Shown here piece by piece: positions 15,862-24,345 of a DNA stretch of 64,000 bases. Location of the stretch: contig KE159605.1 in assembly GCA_000403295.2 (NCBI GenBank), positions 1,025,409 to 1,089,408 on the forward strand. Direction: 5' to 3'. The number at the start of each line of letters is the position of its first letter. Within the stretch, counting starts at the first letter, position 1. The position numbers were made by a program, and so were the translations under genes. Origin of the DNA: Lachnospiraceae bacterium M18-1. GTDB lineage: Bacteria; Bacillota; Clostridia; Lachnospirales; Lachnospiraceae. Below the pieces are notes generated by a model. That model saw nothing but the letters and a program-made list of their open reading frames with translations. It did no database searches and was not told the origin of the DNA.

Positions 15862-17340
15862 TCAGTCAAACCCCCGCATTATATTATCATATTCTCCTGT
15901 TTCAAAACTGTCCTCTAGTTTTATTTTTAAGTCAAAAAGTTTACTATAACTTCCTACAAAATATCTATCATGAGAGAACCTCTTTCTAATAAGACTTATA
16001 TCCACTCCTAATTCTAAAAGCACTTCCACTCTAAAAAAAACTTTATAGCAAGCAATTACCCAATTAATCTCATCTATGCTTAATATAGGATTTGCCATAT
16101 GTGACGCATGTGTATAAACATCTCTGTCATTTTTAATATTAGACAATAACGTATATGTATGACATTCTCCAAATTGATTATTACTAAGTCCTGATAAAGA
16201 CATTATAGCTTTTTTTGTTATTTTCTGTAAACATTTAATAAATTTATCTCCATTATTTGTACAATATCTCTTTATAAATTGCTTATCCTCTTCGGTGTTA
16301 ACCTTGCAAAGAATTTCTTCCTTTTGCTTATCAAACTTTTTCTGTTCTTCTTCATTAATTTTATTTCTTTCCATACCTTCGATAATCTGCATTACCTTTA
16401 AAAATTTGTTAGTTGTAGAAATCCCAACTTCTTCATCTAGCAATACCTGTTTATAAGAATCAAAAGCCAACTTCTTATTTTTAACTAATAAACAAAATTT
16501 ATTTATAGCATCATCCAAAAATGTTGCAAAATCAGATACTTTAAATATACTTTCTCTTATGAACGATCTACTGTCAAAGTTATTCTTATTAAAAATGACC
16601 AAATTTTCTTTAAGAAAATTGCAATTTCCTAAATAATCAAATTGTTTATCATTTTTAAACAGTATAACTTGAGTAGTTGTAATTAATTCCCCACTCAGTA
16701 TTTCTAAAAAAAGAATCATATTATATATATTTTCTTTTATGGAATCTATTCCCATCTTTTCCTTTGCCCGATAATGAATTTCACTCTTTATACCAAACCT
16801 AATCTCTGTCTTTCTTCTAATAACATCATGAAAAGCATAACAAGAATAACCTGATACTGAATGCAATTCCTTTACTTTCGCTTTTATATCTAAATCCATC
16901 TCTGTATTATATAATTTCAAGCTATCAATTTCTTCATAAGGTGTTAATCCAATTAATTCAGTTCCCTCTGTAACACTACAAGTAAAACTATCAAAAATGA
17001 ATTCTCTAATATCATTTGCACAACTCTCTTCTCCCCAACAAACATCAAATGCCTCAATTGTTACCTTAAAATTATAACATTTAAAATCTTTATTCGACGT
17101 GTTCCCTTTCATTTCTCTAAATATAAATCTTCTTGCCATTATCTGCCTATTGTTCGTCTTTAAACAAATTATCGCATTTTTCATTTTTTGTATTTGTATA
17201 CACATCTCCCGCGGTGTGTCCTCAATTTCTATTATTACACGATAATTTTCTAAAACACTTATTTGTCCTTGATATGAGCATGCATATTTATCAATATAGG
17301 TTACTAAACAACTCTCTTTATAATTCTTAAATGCTTTCAC
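15862..17340 (-). CDS. ApeA-like HEPN-domain protein, probable anti-phage effector (492 aa)
   Basis: Layout resembles ApeA: an all-beta N-terminal domain (about 1-200) followed by a helical HEPN domain. The HEPN ribonuclease motif R-x4-H is present as NDRDVYTHASH (R406, H411), close to the C-terminus as in ApeA. HEPN proteins of this kind cleave RNA and abort phage infection; ApeA itself is a single-protein defence. The start is GTG 17338-17340, five bases after GGAGG; the upstream TTG frame overlaps the ribosome site. Very AT-rich, like its neighbour the DUF262 gene. The N-terminal assignment rests on topology only. Confidence 0.68.
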   Translation of the reverse strand: MKAFKNYKESCLVTYIDKYACSYQGQISVLENYRVIIEIEDTPREMCIQIQKMKNAIICLKTNNRQIMARRFIFREMKGNTSNKDFKCYNFKVTIEAFDVCWGEESCANDIREFIFDSFTCSVTEGTELIGLTPYEEIDSLKLYNTEMDLDIKAKVKELHSVSGYSCYAFHDVIRRKTEIRFGIKSEIHYRAKEKMGIDSIKENIYNMILFLEILSGELITTTQVILFKNDKQFDYLGNCNFLKENLVIFNKNNFDSRSFIRESIFKVSDFATFLDDAINKFCLLVKNKKLAFDSYKQVLLDEEVGISTTNKFLKVMQIIEGMERNKINEEEQKKFDKQKEEILCKVNTEEDKQFIKRYCTNNGDKFIKCLQKITKKAIMSLSGLSNNQFGECHTYTLLSNIKNDRDVYTHASHMANPILSIDEINWVIACYKVFFRVEVLLELGVDISLIRKRFSHDRYFVGSYSKLFDLKIKLEDSFETGEYDNIMRGFD

Positions 17341-17789
17341 TATTTCCTCCAAATACTTTTCAAAAATTCAATGTAATCTATATCTTCCTATTTAGGTTTT
17401 CTTACTAAGTATACCAAAAAATCCCGACTTATGAAAGACAGAATTCTCGCCAAACTATATACATTTCAACAATAAGTTCTTTCCACTATTGTTTTTGCAT
17501 ATAAATCACCTGTACTTCAAATCTCTATCGTCAAAATTTGCACCCCAAGTCATGCTTGGAGACATTGTGTCAAATTGTGGTATGCAAGCCAGTTTAGGGC
17601 ATTCAATCAGTATCCGGTCACATTTCTATACATCTGGTATCTTTACTGCGAATTTGAAGCGCACTTTTGAAAATATCTCTTTTAGAAATGTAAATACAGT
17701 CTTCCAGTAGGACATCTCATACAATTTTCTGACCTAATTTCTACCCGATTAGCTTTGGTAGTTCCTGTCTGTTCGACTCATACTGCATT

Positions 17790-17972
17790 TTATTTAAACA
17801 TCTGCGAAAGCACCTTTCGATCATTTTCAGAAACGCTCAATATATCCATGGACTGTTCCGCAGACCACTCCATTTTTTCCATAAGATTCTTAATACTTTT
17901 CAACAGTGTTGAAATCCTTTCTTTCTGCGCCGCTTCTTCATTCATTTGCTGTATCGCCAAGGACACATCCAT
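17790..17972 (-). CDS. Small protein resembling the tail of Rpn/PD-(D/E)XK transposase-like nucleases (60 aa)
   Basis: Sequence AAQKERISTLLKSIKNLM followed by WSAEQSMDILSVSENDRK resembles the conserved C-terminal tail of Rpn (recombination-promoting nuclease) family proteins in Clostridia. A GAGGAGG site precedes the ATG, though it is only two bases away; a GTG six bases inside gives better spacing. It could be a genuine small protein or the residue of a deleted nuclease gene. The surrounding 17,341-18,216 region holds no other gene. Confidence 0.4.
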   Translation of the reverse strand: MDVSLAIQQMNEEAAQKERISTLLKSIKNLMEKMEWSAEQSMDILSVSENDRKVLSQMFK

Positions 17973-18216
17973 CGCCTCCTCACATTACTGTACCCAGCAA
18001 GGTATGAATCAAAATTATATGGGTATTCCATAAGAAAAGATTCTTGCTTCCATTTCAATCTATACTCCGCCTATGATGTCACCTATCCCTTCCTCTCTAT
18101 GATTCCATCATATCACTTTTTTACTATAGCTTCAAGATACCGGATTGCCCGTCCTTTCATCAGGGCACAGCATCCATTTTCGGCTGCCATGCCCTGCCAC
18201 TCATTCTCTCAACAGC

Positions 18217-18825
18217 CTATCCTGCAAGCTTCCTGATATGGTCCTCAATCTTCCCACACCGCATCATTTCCCGCTTTCGTTCCTCCTGATATAACGCAGC
18301 TTCCCATGCTTCTCTGTTATTTGGCATATACTCCGAAAATCTGTACCGACCAAATACAGCATCATCTTGCTTACTGAGAGGCTTCTTTCTATTCTCGAAA
18401 CGCTCCCCCTTTTCATAAACCATCCTGATCCGGTCTGCCGGAATAGCAGCATTCTTTACAGATTCCACATGCTTCCGGTAATCCAGCGGATACAGGTTCC
18501 CTACTGCTTTTTTATCTTCCATTCCCATCACCTCTACCGCATAGGCCAGAATCCTCTGGCTTGTCTCTCCGGCGTAATAACTCCAGATATTATACGCGCA
18601 GGCGGGTTCTAAAAACACATCCTTTTCTTTCACACACCAGGTTCCGCAGGGACGGGACATCCAAAGATAAATTCTGTCCCTTAACGGTACGATATCGGCA
18701 TTTACGGCTGCATCCATGAGCGTCTCCCTGTCCCATTCAAAATCAGACTGATAGCTTCTGGTATTCATCCTCATGATCTTCTCCAGATTCCCCAGCAAAT
18801 CTATATTCATAAATTTGGGCATCAT
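18217..18825 (-). CDS. Hypothetical protein (202 aa)
   Basis: Starts MMPKFMNIDLLGNLEKIMR after AAAGGAG. Has a Cys/Trp-rich middle (YLWMSRPCGTWCVKEKDVF) and a basic C-terminus. No family recognised. Last gene of the long backbone operon from the AAA ATPase gene downward. Confidence 0.65.
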   Translation of the reverse strand: MMPKFMNIDLLGNLEKIMRMNTRSYQSDFEWDRETLMDAAVNADIVPLRDRIYLWMSRPCGTWCVKEKDVFLEPACAYNIWSYYAGETSQRILAYAVEVMGMEDKKAVGNLYPLDYRKHVESVKNAAIPADRIRMVYEKGERFENRKKPLSKQDDAVFGRYRFSEYMPNNREAWEAALYQEERKREMMRCGKIEDHIRKLAG

Positions 18826-18837
18826 AAGCTCCTTTCT

Positions 18838-19029
18838 TTAATCTTCCTGCAACTGTCTCCAAAAATCAGAAATCTCGTGGACAGTCTGCATCGCTTCATC
18901 GCCAAGGGTTTTCCTTTCTTCCAATTGTTCCAAATAATCCTCCATTTTCCGCATCTGCGCTTCATAGCACCTTACAACCCATCTCAGACGGCGAATCTCT
19001 TTCTGGCATAGATATAGATCTTCACTCAT
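18838..19029 (-). CDS. Small coiled-coil protein (63 aa)
   Basis: MSEDLYLCQKEIRRLRWVV followed by heptad-like YEAQMRKMEDYLEQLEERK predicts a single coiled coil. Start at ATG 19027-19029 because GGAGG lies six bases upstream; the ATG at 19035 abuts the site. It sits 12 bases downstream of the 833-aa gene. Confidence 0.6.
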   Translation of the reverse strand: MSEDLYLCQKEIRRLRWVVRCYEAQMRKMEDYLEQLEERKTLGDEAMQTVHEISDFWRQLQED

Positions 19030-19041
19030 ACGCATCCTCCT

Positions 19042-21543
19042 TTACGCTTCCCCTGTCTTCGGGTTTACAAAAGCTTCCCGCAGCAGGAAATACCCCTCCT
19101 CGTAGCTTCCCTCATTCTGTACGCCGGCCATGCCTCCCAGGCTGTCCAGATACTGCTTCCCGTTCTTGGAAGCGGAAATATACATATAATATTTCGCCCG
19201 GATCAACTTCATCTCCTCCAACGCAAAGCCTTTATAGGAATCGCTGAGCACCAGTTCTGCCCCCAGCTGTTCCGCCTTTTTCCGAAGCATCCTCACCGTC
19301 AGTTTTACTGCTTCCTGCACTTTTTCATCCGAGATCCCTTTAAAATACGGCCGTTCCAGGAACAGGGTCAGATATTCCCGTCGGTTTCTCACCCCGTCTT
19401 CCATATCCTCCTGTATGAGGTCTGCGAACTGCAGGCTCTGCCCGCCGCCTGGGACCCGTGAAAACGCCCCTTTGGTGAGCCGGACCATGGCCCGGAATAC
19501 CAGCCGGCCGCTGACAGAAACAAACACCACTTTCTTATTCGCGTCAAAACAGGACAGCAGGCACTTTTTATAAATGCCGCTGCGGTACGACAGGCAGGTG
19601 TGCCCCAGGACTTCCCCGATCTGCATGACCGGAAGGAGCCGGTCCTCTTCCCAGATCCGGAAAGCGCCCTTTTTGGCTTCCATGTTCTCCATCCAGTGCT
19701 TCTGGACTTCCTCCGAAATGCGCTGGGCAATCTCACGCTCCAGGTCATTCTTATAATATTTCAGTTCCCGGAACCGCCCTGCGATCTCCGCAGCGCAGAG
19801 CCGCCGGGCCTTTTCCCATTCTCTCTCATCCATTCCGGATAAAAATGCGTAAAAGATCTCCGAACCTCCGTCATATAGGAACTGCTTTATGCCCTCCCTG
19901 TTTTTCCAGAGGAATTCCTCCCCGATCTTGAGCATCTCATTTAACTTCCTCCAGGTATGGTCAAGTTCCAGCATCTGCTCCGTGACGGCCTGGAAATCCG
20001 GGAGAGCCTTTAATGCTTCCAGGTTGTGGAGCAGGAAATCGGCCTGATGCCCGGTCCGGATCCCGGGGATAAAATGTGCTGCCCGGTCCCAGACGGACAG
20101 AAGGAGCGCCGCCTGCCGGTAAGACAGGTTTTTTATATGCCCCATATCCTCTGACAGCCACTTGGAGAGCGGCTGTTGGCTCAGCATCTCCCCGAGCCGT
20201 GCCATGGGTTCCTCCTCCATCCTTTCCGGCAGGCATTCCCTCTTTACAGCCTCACGGATCACCCGCAGGCGGTCATCGCTCTTTGGACAGGACAGCAGGT
20301 GGTAGAGATGTACATATTTGCTTTTTATATCCGCAAACAGCTTCAATTCCTCAAACGTATACTGATCCCTTGTAAGGTACTGTTTCGTCTTGTCGTGCAG
20401 TGCAGGCAGACTCACGCTCTCTTTCAGATTCCTCGGGTTTAACGTATTGACATTCAGGTAACGGACATAGGTATCCGCATCCATCAAAAGATGATAGGGG
20501 CGCAGATCGGTAAAATCTTCAAAATGCTCTTTCACCATGGAAAGGAAGTGCTTCTTTTTATGTGTGATCCCATAAACCAGCAGGGCCTTCTGAGATTCCG
20601 ACAGTTCCCCAAGGTCCACGCCGCCTAGCTGGTCCCCATAAAGGAAATTCAGGTAGGAGACACGGTTCTGGGTAAAGCTTTTTTCCCTGCCACTGCTTTC
20701 CCCCTCCGCTGATTCCTTTGCCATACTGCGGGAAACAGCCGGGAGCAGCCGTTTCAGCCTGCCCAGGTCATAGGCCAGCGCCCCATTGTCCAGCCAAAGG
20801 GCCAGGAACTTCCCGATCTCATGGGCCGGGATCACTGGCAGGACCTGGTCCAGTCCCGCCTGGATCTCCTCCGTATGCTGCCACAGTTCCTCCGCCTGGA
20901 TTTCTTCTAAGCACACCCCTGCACCCGCATAGATGGACAGGTCACTTAAAAGGGCGAGGTAAGCCGGCCGTAACAGCCGCTTCCAAAAATCCCGTTCTGC
21001 GATCCGCCTGCTTAAAAACGCACTGGAAACAGCCGGTTCCGTCAGAAGCCTGCGTTCCTCCTCTTCCAGATCTGCAGCCCTAAATTCCGTGCAGATATCC
21101 AGGGCCTCCAGCCCGTACATCAGGTACTCTTTCTGCGTTTCATTTAAAGAGCCTGCAAAAAAGTATTTCAGGTACACATAACTCTTTTTCGTCTTTATCT
21201 TCCGGTCTGACAGGACGGAAGCAATCTCCTCATAGGAATGTCCTTCCGATAAAGCATCGTCCCCTGCATCAATAAGCAGCCTTCCGGCCCGTGCAGGCTC
21301 ACAGACGCCTTCCCCAAGCAGCCGGACCAGATAGTCCAGGAATCCCTGGTCATGTACCAGATATCCCAATGCCTGCTTATCCATGGCCGATATCACTCCT
21401 TTAGCGTCCATCCGGCAGATTTTCCGGCTCAGTTCCAAAAGCTCCCCTTCCGGATATTCCCTGATAAATGTATCCGGCATGCCTGCTTTTCCCATCTCCT
21501 GCAGCAGGTCCAGGTGTTTCTGTATAGTTTCAACGAACTGCAT
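19042..21543 (-). CDS. Large unknown protein (833 aa), partner of the AAA/VWA module
   Basis: No family recognised. Predominantly helical for the first ~600 residues. The C-terminal ~220 residues look like a distinct alpha/beta domain, with [39 protein letters not shown] and GAELVLSDSYKGF. The GHTCLSY signature is worth a profile search. Its ATG follows the stop of the 720-aa gene by one base with the ribosome site inside that gene, so the two are made together. No signal peptide or membrane segment. Confidence 0.7.
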   Translation of the reverse strand: MQFVETIQKHLDLLQEMGKAGMPDTFIREYPEGELLELSRKICRMDAKGVISAMDKQALGYLVHDQGFLDYLVRLLGEGVCEPARAGRLLIDAGDDALSEGHSYEEIASVLSDRKIKTKKSYVYLKYFFAGSLNETQKEYLMYGLEALDICTEFRAADLEEEERRLLTEPAVSSAFLSRRIAERDFWKRLLRPAYLALLSDLSIYAGAGVCLEEIQAEELWQHTEEIQAGLDQVLPVIPAHEIGKFLALWLDNGALAYDLGRLKRLLPAVSRSMAKESAEGESSGREKSFTQNRVSYLNFLYGDQLGGVDLGELSESQKALLVYGITHKKKHFLSMVKEHFEDFTDLRPYHLLMDADTYVRYLNVNTLNPRNLKESVSLPALHDKTKQYLTRDQYTFEELKLFADIKSKYVHLYHLLSCPKSDDRLRVIREAVKRECLPERMEEEPMARLGEMLSQQPLSKWLSEDMGHIKNLSYRQAALLLSVWDRAAHFIPGIRTGHQADFLLHNLEALKALPDFQAVTEQMLELDHTWRKLNEMLKIGEEFLWKNREGIKQFLYDGGSEIFYAFLSGMDEREWEKARRLCAAEIAGRFRELKYYKNDLEREIAQRISEEVQKHWMENMEAKKGAFRIWEEDRLLPVMQIGEVLGHTCLSYRSGIYKKCLLSCFDANKKVVFVSVSGRLVFRAMVRLTKGAFSRVPGGGQSLQFADLIQEDMEDGVRNRREYLTLFLERPYFKGISDEKVQEAVKLTVRMLRKKAEQLGAELVLSDSYKGFALEEMKLIRAKYYMYISASKNGKQYLDSLGGMAGVQNEGSYEEGYFLLREAFVNPKTGEA

Positions 21544-21544
21544 C

Positions 21545-23707
21545 CTACGCCGCCTCCTTCTTAAATTCTACCTGATTCAGTATCCACTTTAGTTCCGAAA
21601 AATCAAGTTCTGCCTTTACGAACAGAACTGTGGCCAGTTGGCACAGGGCCTCCGCTTCTTTCTGCACAATAAGCATCCCCTGCTTCCTCTCAAACAGGCT
21701 GCACAGGTATCTCTTTACAATGAATCGTCTCTCCTTCCTGGATCTTCTTCCGGTATAATATCTCTGTACATAATCCAGCAGTTGTTTAAACTGTGTTTCC
21801 GTATTCCTGGTTTTCGCCACCAGCAGGTCAAACTCTTTCCTGATCGCGCGTATTTTCTCCCGCTCTTCCAGCCACAGATGGCGCTCTTCCAGTTCCTTTT
21901 CTTTCGCCCTGATTGCTTCCAGTTCCCCCTCTGTCAAATAGATCTCCCGGAGTCTCTCCAGACCTGACAGTTCTTTGTCCATTCCGGAAAGCTGCAGAAA
22001 TACGCTGCGGGCCTCCGCCTTCGGAAACCAGGAAAAATTGGCTTCCGTCGTAAGTACCTGGACCAGGAATGGGATGTACTGCTCTGGATATCTTTGAAAG
22101 AGATACCGCTCCGTAATGGCAAAAATCCGCTGATGCTCTTCAACGCTTAAAAACGGCCGGGAAAAATCCAACCTCGAAAAGGATATCCTCCCATACTGTA
22201 ACCGTATCCCGAGGCTGTTCCACAGAAGCTCCTCCATGGGGAGCAGGGTATCCCTGGAAATACCGGACGCTCTTTCTTCCATCCGAAACAGCATTTCCAC
22301 TGCCTCCGGAGTCTTCAATCCTTCCATATAGGCTTTCAGGTGTTCTGCCATGAACCCCCACTTTTGGCATGCCTCCCTGTTGCCGCCTTTGTCCTCTTCC
22401 AGATATTCTTCCAACAGAGATACGGGATGGACCAGCTCCAGTTCCGCCAGCCTCTGGAATATCTGCCGCAGATCGGTTCCTGCCGAATTCCAGAAGTGTG
22501 TGAAAAACTCCTCCCCTGTCAGGTTTTTATAGGCAGAAAGGTATGCTTTGATCTCATCCTTTGTATAAGGTTTCCGTTTTAAAGTCTGGAACACCCACTT
22601 ATCAAAACATTTCCGTTCCAACAGAGGGTACAGCCCCTGCCACTTAGGCTCTGTCAGGTCAATCAGGAACCAGTCGCCATGCAGCTCCTCCCGCCCATCG
22701 CAGGAAAGCAGAAGGCAGTAGGTATGGATGTTCTCTACCTTCAGCAGTTCATAAAGCCGGTCAAAAATGCCGGACGTATCGTCCAGGCGCACGTCAAAGC
22801 TGCGGTAATCTTTCAGAAGCTGCCTGCATAAATCCCCTGCCTGGCCAAGGAGCCTGCCGTCCCCGCCCAGGAACAGCATGCAGGTCTCCACCGCCATCCG
22901 CTCCGCTGTCAGCCCATTTTTCTTCAATGCCCCCTGCGCCTCCATCCGGGGCAGAAGGGACATGCTAAGGAACATGACCTCCTCTGCGCTGTATCCTGCC
23001 TCCAGGAGTTTCTCCCGGGCCGTGCTCCCGGCCTTTGCATAGGAAAATGGCAGCCGCAGCACATATTTCAGCGTCTCAATATCCTTTTTCCGATACCCGG
23101 AAACCCTTGCCTGGAAATGCATGGACAGCCATGCGTAGATCTCCGTATGGGTGTACACGGAAAAGCTCCTGTCTTTTCCCAGAAGCCGGTCCAGTTTTCC
23201 CTTTACGGCCTCCCATACCGCACGGTCGTCCGGAAGCACCGACAGGATAAACACCATCTCCTCCACGGACTGCGCCGGAAAATCCAGCAGCTTCTTATAC
23301 AATTCCTTTTGCTGCCCATCCCCGGACAGATACTGGCTTCCCAGCCAGTACAGGTCAGACTGCCCAAGCGTGCGTTTCAGCCGTTTCCAGAAGGAAGGCT
23401 TCTGTTTCCCAATGAACATCCCGTCATCCTGCAGCTCTTTCGTTTCCGCCAGGGACAGCCCCAGCGCGCGGAGCTGTCTCTCTGTCACTTCCGCCTTTTC
23501 ATCCAGGCGTTCCAGCACTTCCCCGGGATAACGGAACCCGTAATCCTCCTCCATTTCCTGCCCCGGCTTTTCCAGGAACAAAGATGCCTGCTGTATCCGC
23601 CAGAATAATTGTTCCTTATTGTTTTTTTCTGACAGGCGGCAGATCAGATCTGCCATCTGGCAGTACAGTTCCACGTCAAAAACGGTTTCATAAAATTTTC
23701 TCAGCAT
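21545..23707 (-). CDS. Large unknown protein (720 aa), partner of the AAA/VWA module
   Basis: No family recognised. Almost fully helical, with many Leu-rich repeats of about 35-40 residues that suggest an alpha-solenoid, and a coiled coil near 595-640 (REIYLTEGELEAIRAKEKEL). Ends in the basic segment TGRRSRKERRFIVKRYL and a short helical tail. Cytoplasmic. It lies downstream of the VWA and AAA genes and is directly coupled to the 833-aa gene. Confidence 0.7.
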   Translation of the reverse strand: MLRKFYETVFDVELYCQMADLICRLSEKNNKEQLFWRIQQASLFLEKPGQEMEEDYGFRYPGEVLERLDEKAEVTERQLRALGLSLAETKELQDDGMFIGKQKPSFWKRLKRTLGQSDLYWLGSQYLSGDGQQKELYKKLLDFPAQSVEEMVFILSVLPDDRAVWEAVKGKLDRLLGKDRSFSVYTHTEIYAWLSMHFQARVSGYRKKDIETLKYVLRLPFSYAKAGSTAREKLLEAGYSAEEVMFLSMSLLPRMEAQGALKKNGLTAERMAVETCMLFLGGDGRLLGQAGDLCRQLLKDYRSFDVRLDDTSGIFDRLYELLKVENIHTYCLLLSCDGREELHGDWFLIDLTEPKWQGLYPLLERKCFDKWVFQTLKRKPYTKDEIKAYLSAYKNLTGEEFFTHFWNSAGTDLRQIFQRLAELELVHPVSLLEEYLEEDKGGNREACQKWGFMAEHLKAYMEGLKTPEAVEMLFRMEERASGISRDTLLPMEELLWNSLGIRLQYGRISFSRLDFSRPFLSVEEHQRIFAITERYLFQRYPEQYIPFLVQVLTTEANFSWFPKAEARSVFLQLSGMDKELSGLERLREIYLTEGELEAIRAKEKELEERHLWLEEREKIRAIRKEFDLLVAKTRNTETQFKQLLDYVQRYYTGRRSRKERRFIVKRYLCSLFERKQGMLIVQKEAEALCQLATVLFVKAELDFSELKWILNQVEFKKEAA

Positions 23708-23721
23708 CCGCTCTCCTTTCC

Positions 23722-23753
23722 AAAGGAAAAGGAGCCATAACCGGCCCCTTCCT
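23722..23753 (-). other. Stem-loop before the 720-aa gene
   Basis: AAGGAAGGGGCC/GGCTCCTTTTCCTT stem on the minus strand, about 15 bases upstream of the start codon at 23707. The following U run is only three bases, so termination is doubtful; it may adjust expression or mRNA processing within the operon. Confidence 0.4.
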
Positions 23754-23806
23754 TTTCTTTGATCTCTTTTCTTTACCTCACATTCTTTTCTTCCACATCC
23801 TTGCCC

Positions 23807-24247
23807 TCAGGCTGCCATCTGGATTGGCCCCCTGCAAACTATCCGCTGGTCGATCATACTGGCATCCTGCAGGCCGCATCGCTTCTGGCAGTCTGCGGCT
23901 TTCTGATAATTGGAAAAAACAGCCGCGCTCTCCGGGTCACATGAAAACCGGCAGCCGTCCCAATACCGTTCCGGCTCCAGCAGGTCGCTTTCAACCAAGA
24001 CCAGTACCCAGCACACCTCACAGAGGGAAGCTTCCATCCCTGCGTATCCCAGATGCCGCCGGGCAAACTGCTCTGCATCCTCCTTTTTCCGGAACCGCTT
24101 TGCCCCTGCCGGCCCGCAGCACAGGATCCTGCCATCCCGGTGTTCCCGGTAATACATGCTTCCCCCAAGGCCGATCACGTAACCGGCAGGGAAGCACTGA
24201 TCCAGATCCAACGGCATGTGTGGTACATCCTCCTTGAATTCTTCCAT
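23807..24247 (-). CDS. Hypothetical protein (146 aa)
   Basis: Cys-rich protein (CFPAGYVIGLGGSMYYREH, ASLCEVCWVLVLV, RCGLQD) with ten or so cysteines, perhaps metal-binding. No family recognised. Sits between the VWA gene (98-base gap without identifiable features) and the 720-aa gene. Confidence 0.6.
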   Translation of the reverse strand: MEEFKEDVPHMPLDLDQCFPAGYVIGLGGSMYYREHRDGRILCCGPAGAKRFRKKEDAEQFARRHLGYAGMEASLCEVCWVLVLVESDLLEPERYWDGCRFSCDPESAAVFSNYQKAADCQKRCGLQDASMIDQRIVCRGPIQMAA

Positions 24248-24345
24248 ATAGGCCTTCCTTTCTTCCTAACCTGGATAAAGCAGAAATACAGGATACGAAA
24301 TTTTCGATTTTGCCAAAAAATGTTCGTAAGCGCCTGAAACTTCCG

